From Rhodocyclales bacterium (GTDB taxonomy: Bacteria > Pseudomonadota > Gammaproteobacteria > Burkholderiales > Rhodocyclaceae), in assembly GCA_021286885.1 (NCBI GenBank), contig JAJTBM010000215.1:1-5712 (forward strand): a DNA stretch of 5,712 bases, in the 5' to 3' direction. The notes under the pieces are model-generated. The model was not told the origin of the DNA and made no database searches. It saw only the letters and a program-made list of their open reading frames with translations. Of the stretch, positions 1 through 5,712 are shown in pieces (position 1 is the stretch's first letter; each line of letters starts with the position of its first letter). A program made the translations under genes and the position numbers.

Positions 1-745
1 GGGCGATTACTTCATCAATTACGCCGGCCACTACAACGCCCACCCCTATGCGGGCAGCAACAAAGTGGATGCGGTCAAGCTGGACGCCTGGTTCGACGCC
101 CTGCGCTACGTGCACGTCACCCAACAAAAAATCTGGGGCGCCGACTGGGCCTGGCATGTGATCGTGCCGCTGGTGCAGCTGACGGTGGAAACCCCGGGCG
201 GACGCCACAACAAGAGTGGGCTGGGCGACATCACCCTCAACCCCATCATTCTGGCCTGGCACGGCCCCGAATGGCACTACGCGGCCGGGCTGGACATCAA
301 CCTGCCCACGGGCGCCTACGACAAGAACGATGCCGCCAACCTGGGCGCCCATTACGCCAGCGCCGAACCCATCCTCGCCTTCAGCTACCTCGGGAAAGAC
401 GGCTGGGAGGTGTCGAGCAAGTTCATGTACAACATCAAGGCCAAGAACAGCGCCACCGACTACCGCTCGGGCAACGAGTTTCACATGGATTACACCCTGG
501 GCCGCCATTTCGGCCCCTGGGCGGTGGGAATCAGCGGGTATTACCTCAAGCAGCTCACCCGGGATGTGCAGAACGGTGCGGTGGTGGGCGACGGCAACAA
601 GGGCCAGGTACTCGCCTACGGCCCCAGCATCAAGTATTCCACCCCCACCGGCACCCACCTGATCGCCCAATGGCACCACGAAACCCAGGTCGAAAACCGC
701 CCAGGGGGTGACAAGCTGTGGTTTAAGCTGATTATGGGGCTGTAG
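1..745 (+). CDS. SphA / phenol MetA-pathway type outer-membrane protein, 3' part (5' end outside window)
   Basis: The frame is open from base 2, so the true start lies before the window; the GTG at 65 is only an internal codon. About 247 C-terminal residues are visible, against roughly 300 for the family, so the signal peptide and first strands are missing. The sequence has the alternating aromatic/polar texture of a beta-barrel and family-like stretches: GLGDITLNPIILAWH, GLDINLPTGAYD, NLGAHYASAEPILAFSY, and a closing strand ending WFKLIMGL. I place it in the SphA-like 'transporter' family (COG4313, Phenol_MetA_deg), whose members are often found near aromatic-degradation genes and are predicted to sit in the outer membrane. 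The substrate is not established, and no catabolic gene is visible here to suggest one. The family call rests on remembered pattern, not on a search. It converges on hepT, with a hairpin between them. Confidence 0.8.
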   Translation, partial: GDYFINYAGHYNAHPYAGSNKVDAVKLDAWFDALRYVHVTQQKIWGADWAWHVIVPLVQLTVETPGGRHNKSGLGDITLNPIILAWHGPEWHYAAGLDINLPTGAYDKNDAANLGAHYASAEPILAFSYLGKDGWEVSSKFMYNIKAKNSATDYRSGNEFHMDYTLGRHFGPWAVGISGYYLKQLTRDVQNGAVVGDGNKGQVLAYGPSIKYSTPTGTHLIAQWHHETQVENRPGGDKLWFKLIMGL

Positions 746-762
746 ACGCCCGACCTAACCCA

Positions 763-780
763 GCCCGGTTTTTGCCGGGC
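763..780. terminator. GC-rich hairpin between convergent genes, possible bidirectional terminator
   Basis: A perfect 6-bp inverted repeat (GCCCGG / CCGGGC) encloses the loop TTTTTG. It lies 17 bases after the stop of the SphA-type gene and 12 bases beyond the hepT stop on the other strand. This is where a shared terminator is expected. The T-run is inside the loop; neither side has a U-tract after the stem, so it is not a canonical intrinsic terminator on either strand. Termination is inferred from position and stem strength. Confidence 0.45.
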
Positions 781-792
781 CGGGGCAGGCGC

Positions 793-1152
793 TCAGCCTC
801 CGAGGGATTCTGCATCCAGGCGTACGGAGGGCTGTTGCTGGAGCAAATCGGGCAGCCACGCTTGAACGGTATCCCAGACCACGTCGAGGTTGATCTCGAA
901 ATAGCCATGGGCCATGCGATTGCGCATGTTTCGCATACTGCGCCACGGTACGTTGGGGTGGTTTTGGGGAAACGCGGCATAGCTGTCCATCACCTTGGTT
1001 GCAGCTTCGCCAATGATGATGAGGCTCATGATGACTGCCTGCTGGGTGCGTTTATCCAGTAGAAAATCCTGCTTATTCATCCCTTCGACAAAGCTGCATG
1101 CGTCTTCAGCAGCGTGTGCCATATGGGCCAAGTAGTCAGGTAGCCGATTCAT
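793..1152 (-). CDS. hepT: HepT-like HEPN-domain toxin (DUF86), RNase of a type VII toxin-antitoxin pair
   Basis: This gives a 119-residue protein, full length for the family. The N-terminal helix and the segment TQQAVIMSLIIIGEAATKV (residues 36-54) are typical of DUF86/HepT. The HEPN active-site motif RX4HXY is intact as RNRMAHGY: R77, H82 and Y84. In studied HepT proteins, Arg and His are needed for RNA cleavage, and the Tyr is the residue that MntA modifies with AMP to silence the toxin. Activity here is inferred from the motif. I chose the ATG at 1152, four bases after the mntA stop, because it gives the usual family N-terminus; a longer open frame upstream only overlaps mntA. GAAGG sits one base before the ATG, too close for a good ribosome site, so translation is probably coupled to mntA. 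The region is less GC-rich than mfd. Confidence 0.9.
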   Translation of the reverse strand: MNRLPDYLAHMAHAAEDACSFVEGMNKQDFLLDKRTQQAVIMSLIIIGEAATKVMDSYAAFPQNHPNVPWRSMRNMRNRMAHGYFEINLDVVWDTVQAWLPDLLQQQPSVRLDAESLGG

Positions 1153-1156
1153 GCCT

Positions 1157-1447
1157 TCACACGGGCTGGGCAGTGGCCAGCACCTGGGCGCGGAATTTCG
1201 CGGGAAGGTCGCCAGGGGTGCACACCTCCACCTCAATGCCAAGAAGCGATTGCAGCGCATCTTCCAGATCCCCCAGATCCAGCAAGGTGGCGCCAGGGAG
1301 GGCATCCACCAGGAGGTCGAGGTCGCTCCCGTCTTGATCCGTTCCATTCAGCACAGAGCCAAAAATGCGGGGATTGGCGCTGCGGAAGCGGCTGACGGTT
1401 TCGCGTATTGCGTTGCGTTTCAGGGCGAGTGCCACAGACGGTCGCAT
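1157..1447 (-). CDS. mntA: MntA-like minimal nucleotidyltransferase, antitoxin that AMPylates HepT
   Basis: This is a 96-residue protein of the minimal nucleotidyltransferase (MNT) fold. The signature GSX10DXD is intact: G30-S31, then ten residues, then D42-L-D44, within FGSVLNGTDQDGSDLDLLVD. A third acidic residue expected on a later strand is probably E74 in IEVEVCTP, where many relatives have VDLVTP. In characterised pairs MntA transfers AMP from ATP onto the HepT tyrosine and so neutralises the RNase; the adjacent hepT with RX4HXY supports that role here. Two in-frame ATGs lie six bases apart (1453 and 1447). I prefer 1447 because AAAGGA then has about 5 bases of spacing, while it abuts the first ATG. 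The stop is 4 bases before hepT, so the two form one operon. Which partner is the toxin is inferred from the family. Confidence 0.9.
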   Translation of the reverse strand: MRPSVALALKRNAIRETVSRFRSANPRIFGSVLNGTDQDGSDLDLLVDALPGATLLDLGDLEDALQSLLGIEVEVCTPGDLPAKFRAQVLATAQPV

Positions 1448-1457
1448 GGGCATCCTT
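1448..1457 (-). promoter_or_regulatory. Ribosome binding site that decides the mntA start
   Basis: Read on the minus strand, GAAAGGA is followed by TGCCC and then ATG at 1447. The first ATG (1453) overlaps the purine run and leaves no spacing, so the second is the likelier start. Confidence 0.5.
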
Positions 1458-1498
1458 TCGGGGTCTTTGCTGTTTGTGCGGGCAGCTGGCTGGCGTCA

Positions 1499-1536
1499 AT
1501 GAGCTTAAGTGTAGTCTGCAAACATCGACAGCTCAT
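1499..1536. promoter_or_regulatory. 7-bp inverted repeat around a weak candidate mntA promoter
   Basis: The 98-base gap between mntA and the small membrane protein gene holds a perfect inverted repeat: ATGAGCT at 1499-1505 and AGCTCAT at 1530-1536, with a 24-base spacer. On the minus strand a -10-like TACACT lies at 1513-1508. The hexamer ATGAGC 17 bases upstream (1536-1531) matches the -35 consensus at only three of six bases. The arms would then overlap the -35 and the predicted start point, as an operator might. Both the promoter and its control are inference from weak matches; the arms could be chance. Confidence 0.25.
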
Positions 1537-1551
1537 GGTAGCCGTTTCCAA

Positions 1552-1866
1552 CTAACTCCAGTAATTCCCCGCCGCTCCCACGCAGCCCATCACCAGCCCC
1601 CCATAGCCGGCAAGCACGGTGAGGGGCGTTTCCCGACCTGAATGTTCCACCAGCGAGAACGGGAAGGTGAGGCAATCCATCAGGTATTTGGTGGGGCTGG
1701 TGCCGCCGCTCAAAAACGCCAGCCCCAGACCGGCACCCTCCACCGCGCTAAAGTGTTCTCCCTGAGAAAAGGATGCCGCAGCCCATAGCAGGCTGGTGCC
1801 CGCGCCCACCATGAACAGGGCGCAGAGCAGGAGCTCGCCAATCTCATATTCGGGGTGATCACCCAT
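1552..1866 (-). CDS. Small hypothetical integral membrane protein downstream of mfd
   Basis: I do not recognise this 104-residue protein. It has an acidic N-terminus (GDHPEYEIGE), then a strong hydrophobic helix at about residues 12-33 and a second, shorter one at about 44-57. A loop with charged residues follows (TSPTKYLMDC and SLVEHSGRETP), and a Gly-rich hydrophobic C-terminal segment spans about 82-100. Two to three membrane spans are therefore likely, in the inner membrane. Cysteines lie at 15, 65 and 95; no catalytic motif is evident. I chose the ATG at 1866 over an in-frame ATG at 1872, because the strong AGGAG at 1877-1873 is 6 bases from the former and directly abuts the latter. It begins 24 bases after the mfd stop on the same strand, so co-transcription is likely. 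The good ribosome site and membrane-like composition argue that it is a real gene. A functional link to Mfd is not shown. Confidence 0.7.
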   Translation of the reverse strand: MGDHPEYEIGELLLCALFMVGAGTSLLWAAASFSQGEHFSAVEGAGLGLAFLSGGTSPTKYLMDCLTFPFSLVEHSGRETPLTVLAGYGGLVMGCVGAAGNYWS

Positions 1867-1877
1867 GGGCATCTCCT
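1867..1877 (-). promoter_or_regulatory. Ribosome binding site that decides the start of the small membrane protein
   Basis: On the minus strand AGGAG (1877-1873) is followed by ATGCCC and then ATG at 1866. The 6-base spacing favours the second ATG. It lies in the short gap after the mfd stop codon. Confidence 0.55.
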
Positions 1878-1890
1878 GATGTCTGGGGGT

Positions 1891-4800
1891 TTAAGCCGCC
1901 ACGGCCTCCAGCAGTTTCTTGATTTCCAGGGTGCGCAGCCGCATATCGGGGGTGCTGACCTTTTTGACCAGCTTATCCGGCCCCTGCATTTTGAGGCTGC
2001 GATCTTTCTGAATCAGCATGATGACCTTCACCGGGTCGATGGGGGCGGTGGGGCCGAACTGCAGGCTGATCTGGCTTTCGGAGGCGTCCAGTTTGGCGAC
2101 GCCGTAGGGCTTGACCAGCATGCGCAGCCGGGGGGTGTCGAGCAGGGCGCGGGTCTGGGGCGGGAGTTCGCCGAAGCGGTCGATCAGCTCTTCCTGGATG
2201 GCCTGGAGCTCGTCGGCCTGCTCGCAGTTGGCGAGGCGCTTGTAGAGGGTCAGGCGTTCCTGGACGTCGGAGCAGTAATCGTTGGGCAGCAGGGCGGGGG
2301 CGTGGAGCTTGATTTCGGAGGTCACGTCCAGGGGCTGGGTGAGATCCGGTTCGCGGCCTTGTTGCAGATCGCGCACTGCCCGTTTCAGCATCTCGGTGTA
2401 AAGGCTCATCCCCACTTGCTGGATTTCGCCAGACTGGTTGTCGCCTAGCACTTCGCCCGCGCCCCGGATTTCCAGATCCTGCATGGCCAGATAGAAGCCG
2501 GAGCCCAGCTCCTCCATCATGCTGATGGCCTCCAGGCGTTTCTGGGCCTGGGCGGTGGGCTTGGCGTGGGCGTCGGTGAGCAGGTAGGCGTAGGCCTGGT
2601 GGTGGGAGCGCCCGACCCGGCCCCGCAGCTGGTGCAGCTGGGCAAGGCCGAAGCGGTCGGCCCGGTTGATGATGATGGTGTTGGCGCTGGGGATGTTGAT
2701 CCCGGTTTCGATGATGGTGGTGCACAGCAGCAGGTTGGCCCGCTGGGTGGTGAAGTCGCGCATCACCCGCTCCAGCTCGCGCTCGGGCAGCTGGCCGTGG
2801 CCCACTGCGATGCGCGCTTCGGGCAGCAGCTCTTGCAGGGCCTGGCGCATATTTTCGATGGTGTCGACTTCGTTGTGCAGGAAGTACACCTGACCGCCGC
2901 GCTTGAACTCGCGCAGCACCGCTTCGCGCACGATGCCCTTGCTGTGGGGCTGGACGAAGGTCTTGATGGCGAGGCGCTTTTGCGGCGCGGTGGCGATCAC
3001 CGAAAACTCCCGCAGCCCTTCCAGGGCCAGGCCCAGGGTGCGGGGGATGGGGGTGGCGGTAAGGGTGAGGATGTCCACCTCGCTGCGCAGGGCCTTGAGG
3101 GATTCTTTCTGGCGCACCCCGAAGCGGTGTTCTTCATCAATGATGACCAGCCCCAGGCGCTTGAAGCTCACATCCTTTTGCAGCAGCCGGTGGGTGCCGA
3201 TGAGGATATCCACCTTGCCCTCGCCCAGCTGCTTGATGGCTTCGGTTTGCTCTTTGGCGCTCTTGAAGCGTGACAGCTCGGCCACCCGGATGGGCCAATC
3301 GGCGAAGCGGTCGGCGAAGGTCTGGTAATGCTGTTCGGCGAGCAGGGTGGTGGGGCACAGCACGACCACCTGTTTGCCGTCGGCCACCGCGATGAAGGCG
3401 GCGCGCAGGGCCACTTCGGTCTTGCCAAAGCCCACGTCGCCACACACCAGCCGGTCCATGGGCCGGCCCGAGCGCATGTCGGCCACCACGGCATTGATGG
3501 CGGCGAGCTGGTCGGGGGTTTCTTCAAAGCCGAAGCCGTCGGCAAAGGCTTCCAGATCGTGCTGCTTGAAGTCGAAGGCGTGCCCCTTGCGGGCGGCCCG
3601 CTGGGCGTAGAGGGCGAGGAGCTCGGCGGCGGTATCGCGCACCTGCATGGCGGCTTTCTTGCGGGCTTTTTCCCACTGGCCGCTGCCCAGGGCGTGGAGG
3701 CTGACGCCTTCCGGGTCGGCCCCGGCGTAGCGGGTGATCACATGCAGCTGGGACACCGGCACGTAGAGCTTGTCGCCGTTGGCGTACTCCAGGTGCAGGA
3801 ACTCGGCATCGCCTTCGCCCAGGTTCATGTGCACCAGGCCCATGTAACGGCCAATGCCGTGGCTGGCGTGGACCACCGGGTCGCCGGGTTTCAGTTCGGA
3901 CAGATCCCGCAGCCAGCCTTCAACGCTGGCGGCCTTGCGGTTGTCGCGCTTCTGGCGGGTGCGGGCGGTGGCGGCGTATAGCTCGCTTTCGGTGACAACA
4001 GCGAGCCCGGCTTCCGGCAGGATGAAGCCGCCGCCCAGGGGGCCGGTGGCCAGGGCCAGGGGCGCATCGCCCGCCACAAAACCGCCCAGATCCGCACAGG
4101 GGCTGGGCTTGAGGCCGTATTCGGCAAAGTATTCGGTGATGGTCTGCTGGCGCCCGGCAGACTCGGCCAGCACCAGCACCCGGCCACCAAACACGGCGCA
4201 AAACTGCTTGAAGCGATGCAGCGGATCGCTGGCCTTGCGCTCCACCGACACATCCGGCAGCCCCCGGGCCGGGCCCTCGGCCACGCCTTCGGGGATGCTC
4301 AGCCGACGCAAGTCCTTGAGCCGGGTGAAGAAGTGTTCGGCAGGTACAAACAGCTGCTCGGGGGGCAGGATGGGCCGGGCCTTGTCGCCGCCCAGCAGCT
4401 TGTGGCGGCTGCGGGCTTCCTTCCAGAAATCTTCGGCTGCGCCCGAGACGTTGCGGTGCAGCAGCACCGGGGTATCGGCGGGCAGGTAGTCGAACAGGGT
4501 GGCGGTTTCGTCAAAGAACAGGGGCAGGTAGTACTCGATCCCCGCCGGGGCGATGCCGTTGGACACATCCTTGTAGATGGTGCTGCGGGTCGGGTCGCCT
4601 TCGATGCTTTCCCGGAAGCGGCCCCGGAAGCGGGTGCGCCCGGCTTCGTCCATGGGAAACTCGCGGGCCGGGAGCAGGCGGATTTCCTGCACCGGATACA
4701 CGGTGCGCTGGGTGTCCGGATCAAAGGTCTTGATGCTTTCGATTTCGTCGTCGAACAGATCAAGGCGGTAGGGCAGGGCCGAGCCCATGGGGTACAGATC

Positions 4801-5349
4801 CACCAGCCCGCCCCGGATGCTGAATTCGCCCGGCGACATGACCTGGGTCACGTGGGCATAGCCGCCCAGGATCATCTGCTTGCGCAGACCTTCCACATCC
4901 AGCCGCGCCTTCGGCTTGAGGAAGAAGGTGTAGGCCGCCAGAAAGGACGGGGGCCCCATGCGGTACAGGGCGGTGGTGGCGGGTACCAAGGCCACGTCGG
5001 CCTCTCCCCGGCTGATGGCGTAGAGGGTGGAAAGCCGCTCGGAGATCAGATCCTGGTGGGGCGAAAAGTTGTCGTAGGGCAGGGTTTCCCAGTCGGGCAG
5101 CAGGTGGGTGCGCAGGCCCGGGGCGAGCCAGGCGAGTTCTTCCAGCAGCCGGCGTGCATCCAGCGGGTTGGCGGTAATCACCAGCAGGGTGCGGCCCGGT
5201 TGGGCGAGGCCGGCAATCGCCAGGGCATCTGCCGAACCGGCCAGGGCGGGCAGATCCAGGCGCTGGCCGGGTTTGAGGCGCTCGGGGGCGGTGAGGCCGG
5301 GCAGCAGGGAAAGCAGGGGGCTGGAGGACGGCTGGGAAGATGCACTCAT
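1891..5349 (-). CDS. mfd: Transcription-repair coupling factor Mfd
   Basis: Mfd is a cytoplasmic ATP-dependent translocase that binds RNA polymerase stalled at DNA lesions, pushes it off, and recruits UvrA to start nucleotide excision repair. The 1152 residues match the family (E. coli about 1148). In order: a UvrB-like N-terminal module (about 20-340, with DWETLPYDNFSPH and GEFSIRGGLVDLYP); a linker; the RNA-polymerase-interacting domain (about 488-554, starting GDPVVHASHGIGRYMG and ending VPVSQLHVITRYAG); the RecG-like motor with Walker A GDVGFGKT (637-644), DEEH (738-741), TATPIPRT from 764 and arginine-finger motif QLRGRVGR (907-914); and the C-terminal D7 domain (about 1005-1152). The ATG at 5349 is preferred over a TTG at 5367; neither has a clear Shine-Dalgarno. 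One motor-motif residue is unusual: N885 in TGINIPSAN, where E. coli has Asp. The frame is uninterrupted. It may be transcribed with the upstream NRDE gene and the downstream membrane protein gene. Confidence 0.98.
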   Translation of the reverse strand: MSASSQPSSSPLLSLLPGLTAPERLKPGQRLDLPALAGSADALAIAGLAQPGRTLLVITANPLDARRLLEELAWLAPGLRTHLLPDWETLPYDNFSPHQDLISERLSTLYAISRGEADVALVPATTALYRMGPPSFLAAYTFFLKPKARLDVEGLRKQMILGGYAHVTQVMSPGEFSIRGGLVDLYPMGSALPYRLDLFDDEIESIKTFDPDTQRTVYPVQEIRLLPAREFPMDEAGRTRFRGRFRESIEGDPTRSTIYKDVSNGIAPAGIEYYLPLFFDETATLFDYLPADTPVLLHRNVSGAAEDFWKEARSRHKLLGGDKARPILPPEQLFVPAEHFFTRLKDLRRLSIPEGVAEGPARGLPDVSVERKASDPLHRFKQFCAVFGGRVLVLAESAGRQQTITEYFAEYGLKPSPCADLGGFVAGDAPLALATGPLGGGFILPEAGLAVVTESELYAATARTRQKRDNRKAASVEGWLRDLSELKPGDPVVHASHGIGRYMGLVHMNLGEGDAEFLHLEYANGDKLYVPVSQLHVITRYAGADPEGVSLHALGSGQWEKARKKAAMQVRDTAAELLALYAQRAARKGHAFDFKQHDLEAFADGFGFEETPDQLAAINAVVADMRSGRPMDRLVCGDVGFGKTEVALRAAFIAVADGKQVVVLCPTTLLAEQHYQTFADRFADWPIRVAELSRFKSAKEQTEAIKQLGEGKVDILIGTHRLLQKDVSFKRLGLVIIDEEHRFGVRQKESLKALRSEVDILTLTATPIPRTLGLALEGLREFSVIATAPQKRLAIKTFVQPHSKGIVREAVLREFKRGGQVYFLHNEVDTIENMRQALQELLPEARIAVGHGQLPERELERVMRDFTTQRANLLLCTTIIETGINIPSANTIIINRADRFGLAQLHQLRGRVGRSHHQAYAYLLTDAHAKPTAQAQKRLEAISMMEELGSGFYLAMQDLEIRGAGEVLGDNQSGEIQQVGMSLYTEMLKRAVRDLQQGREPDLTQPLDVTSEIKLHAPALLPNDYCSDVQERLTLYKRLANCEQADELQAIQEELIDRFGELPPQTRALLDTPRLRMLVKPYGVAKLDASESQISLQFGPTAPIDPVKVIMLIQKDRSLKMQGPDKLVKKVSTPDMRLRTLEIKKLLEAVAA

Positions 5350-5386
5350 GGAAACAACGCGGCTCAAGTCTGGGGAGGGTGAAAGC

Positions 5387-5410
5387 GGCTACGGCTTCGG
5401 CTACGGCTAC
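5387..5410. repeat. Tandem hexamer repeat, four copies of GGCTAC/GGCTTC
   Basis: Four contiguous 6-bp units read GGCTAC, GGCTTC, GGCTAC, GGCTAC on the plus strand; three are identical and one differs by a single base. They lie in the 86-base stretch between the end of the NRDE gene and the mfd start, so on the mfd strand they would be part of its leader. The plus strand would encode a Gly-Tyr/Phe run, but I see no credible gene there. No strong promoter was found in the 86-base gap. Confidence 0.75.
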
Positions 5411-5435
5411 GGGTTTGGCCCGGGTCGGGTCGAGA

Positions 5436-5712
5436 TTATAGGCGTGCAGGCGGGATGCGCATGCTCACCCGACCTGCCCACTGACCGCAGGCGTTCCAGG
5501 TGGTTTCATGAATCTGCCAGGCGCCCGCCTGATCGAGGAGCGCCACGGTGGTGCAGCGGGTGCCGTAACCGGGCGCCCGGATGAAGAGGCTGGAAAGCAT
5601 GCGCTCCCAGCCCAGGGGTACGCCGGTCTTGGGGAGTTCGGCATCCGGCGCGGGGCGGTCGTCGTGGAGCAGGGCGGTGAGGGGGACTGTGCCCAGAACG
5701 TCGGCGCTCAGC
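5436..5712 (-). CDS. NRDE (TANGO2-like) family protein, C-terminal part (5' end outside window)
   Basis: Reading the minus strand from the right edge gives 91 in-frame residues to a TAA at 5438-5436. The segment contains ALLHDDRPAPDAELPKTGVP, then GWERMLSSLFIRAPGYGTRC followed by TTVALLDQAGAWQIHETTW. This is the conserved C-terminal pattern of the NRDE/TANGO2 family (LPxTGV, WERxLSSxFI, YGTRxxTV), about 250-270 residues in full. The Asn-Arg-Asp-Glu motif that names the family is at the N-terminus and not visible. The cellular role of bacterial members is not well established; eukaryotic TANGO2 has been linked to Golgi organisation and to haem or lipid handling. About 19 residues follow the last conserved block as an apparently unconserved tail. 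The mfd start lies 86 bases downstream on the same strand, so an operon is possible. Confidence 0.85.
   Translation of the reverse strand, partial: LSADVLGTVPLTALLHDDRPAPDAELPKTGVPLGWERMLSSLFIRAPGYGTRCTTVALLDQAGAWQIHETTWNACGQWAGRVSMRIPPARL

Noticed and set aside
216..711. Two additional plus-strand frames inside the SphA-type gene
   Set aside because: They are Pro/Thr/Arg-rich out-of-frame readings; the beta-barrel frame open from the window edge explains the region.
732..1347. Alternative frames and a longer upstream start over hepT
   Set aside because: The extra N-terminal part of the 184-codon frame overlaps mntA out of frame and has no family match; the 119-residue form fits HepT. The other frames have no recognisable domain.
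1855..3981. Series of plus-strand open frames (about 140-235 codons) opposite mfd
   Set aside because: All mirror mfd codons, are repetitive in Gly, Val, Gln and His, and show no recognisable motif or convincing ribosome site.
4216..5382. 388-codon open frame on the plus strand, antisense to mfd
   Set aside because: It lies wholly opposite the clear mfd coding frame, has a low-complexity Gly/Gln/Ala composition with no domain, and is a typical high-GC shadow.
5350..5435. Dedicated mfd promoter or a terminator for the NRDE gene
   Set aside because: No paired -35/-10 hexamers and no stem followed by a U-tract were found on the minus strand; CCCGGG at 5419-5424 is too short to count as a terminator.
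5108..5584. Plus-strand open frame encoding a Gly-Tyr/Phe-rich run
   Set aside because: The run is the translation of the hexamer repeat. The rest is antisense to mfd and to the NRDE gene, so it is not a credible gene.

Overview
The window looks like a piece of a high-GC proteobacterial chromosome, most likely a betaproteobacterium. The Mfd protein is of the usual proteobacterial length and layout, and base composition is GC-rich throughout. A Rhodocyclales-type host would fit, but that is inference from general protein flavour; no marker gene here fixes the taxon.

Layout, left to right. (1) The 3' part of a plus-strand gene for a SphA/phenol-MetA-type predicted outer-membrane protein runs in from the left edge and ends at 745. 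(2) A short convergent gap holds a GC-rich hairpin. (3) A minus-strand pair follows: mntA (nucleotidyltransferase, GSX10DXD motif) then hepT (HEPN, RX4HXY motif), separated by 4 bases. This is an intact-looking MntA/HepT type VII toxin-antitoxin module, in DNA visibly less GC-rich than mfd. (4) A 100-base gap upstream of mntA carries a 7-bp inverted repeat around a weak candidate promoter. (5) A small unrecognised membrane protein gene lies about 25 bases downstream of mfd on the same strand. (6) The complete mfd gene (transcription-repair coupling factor) occupies about 60% of the window. (7) An 86-base leader upstream of mfd contains four tandem copies of a GGCTAC-type hexamer. (8) The 3' end of a minus-strand NRDE/TANGO2-family gene runs off the right edge.

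From the NRDE gene leftward to hepT all genes read on the minus strand; only the SphA-type gene opposes them. NRDE, mfd and the small membrane protein gene are close enough to be one transcript. mntA-hepT is probably its own operon and looks like an accessory insertion between mfd and the SphA-type gene. The long plus-strand open frames opposite mfd are compositional shadows. I found no tRNA, rRNA, CRISPR array or insertion sequence.
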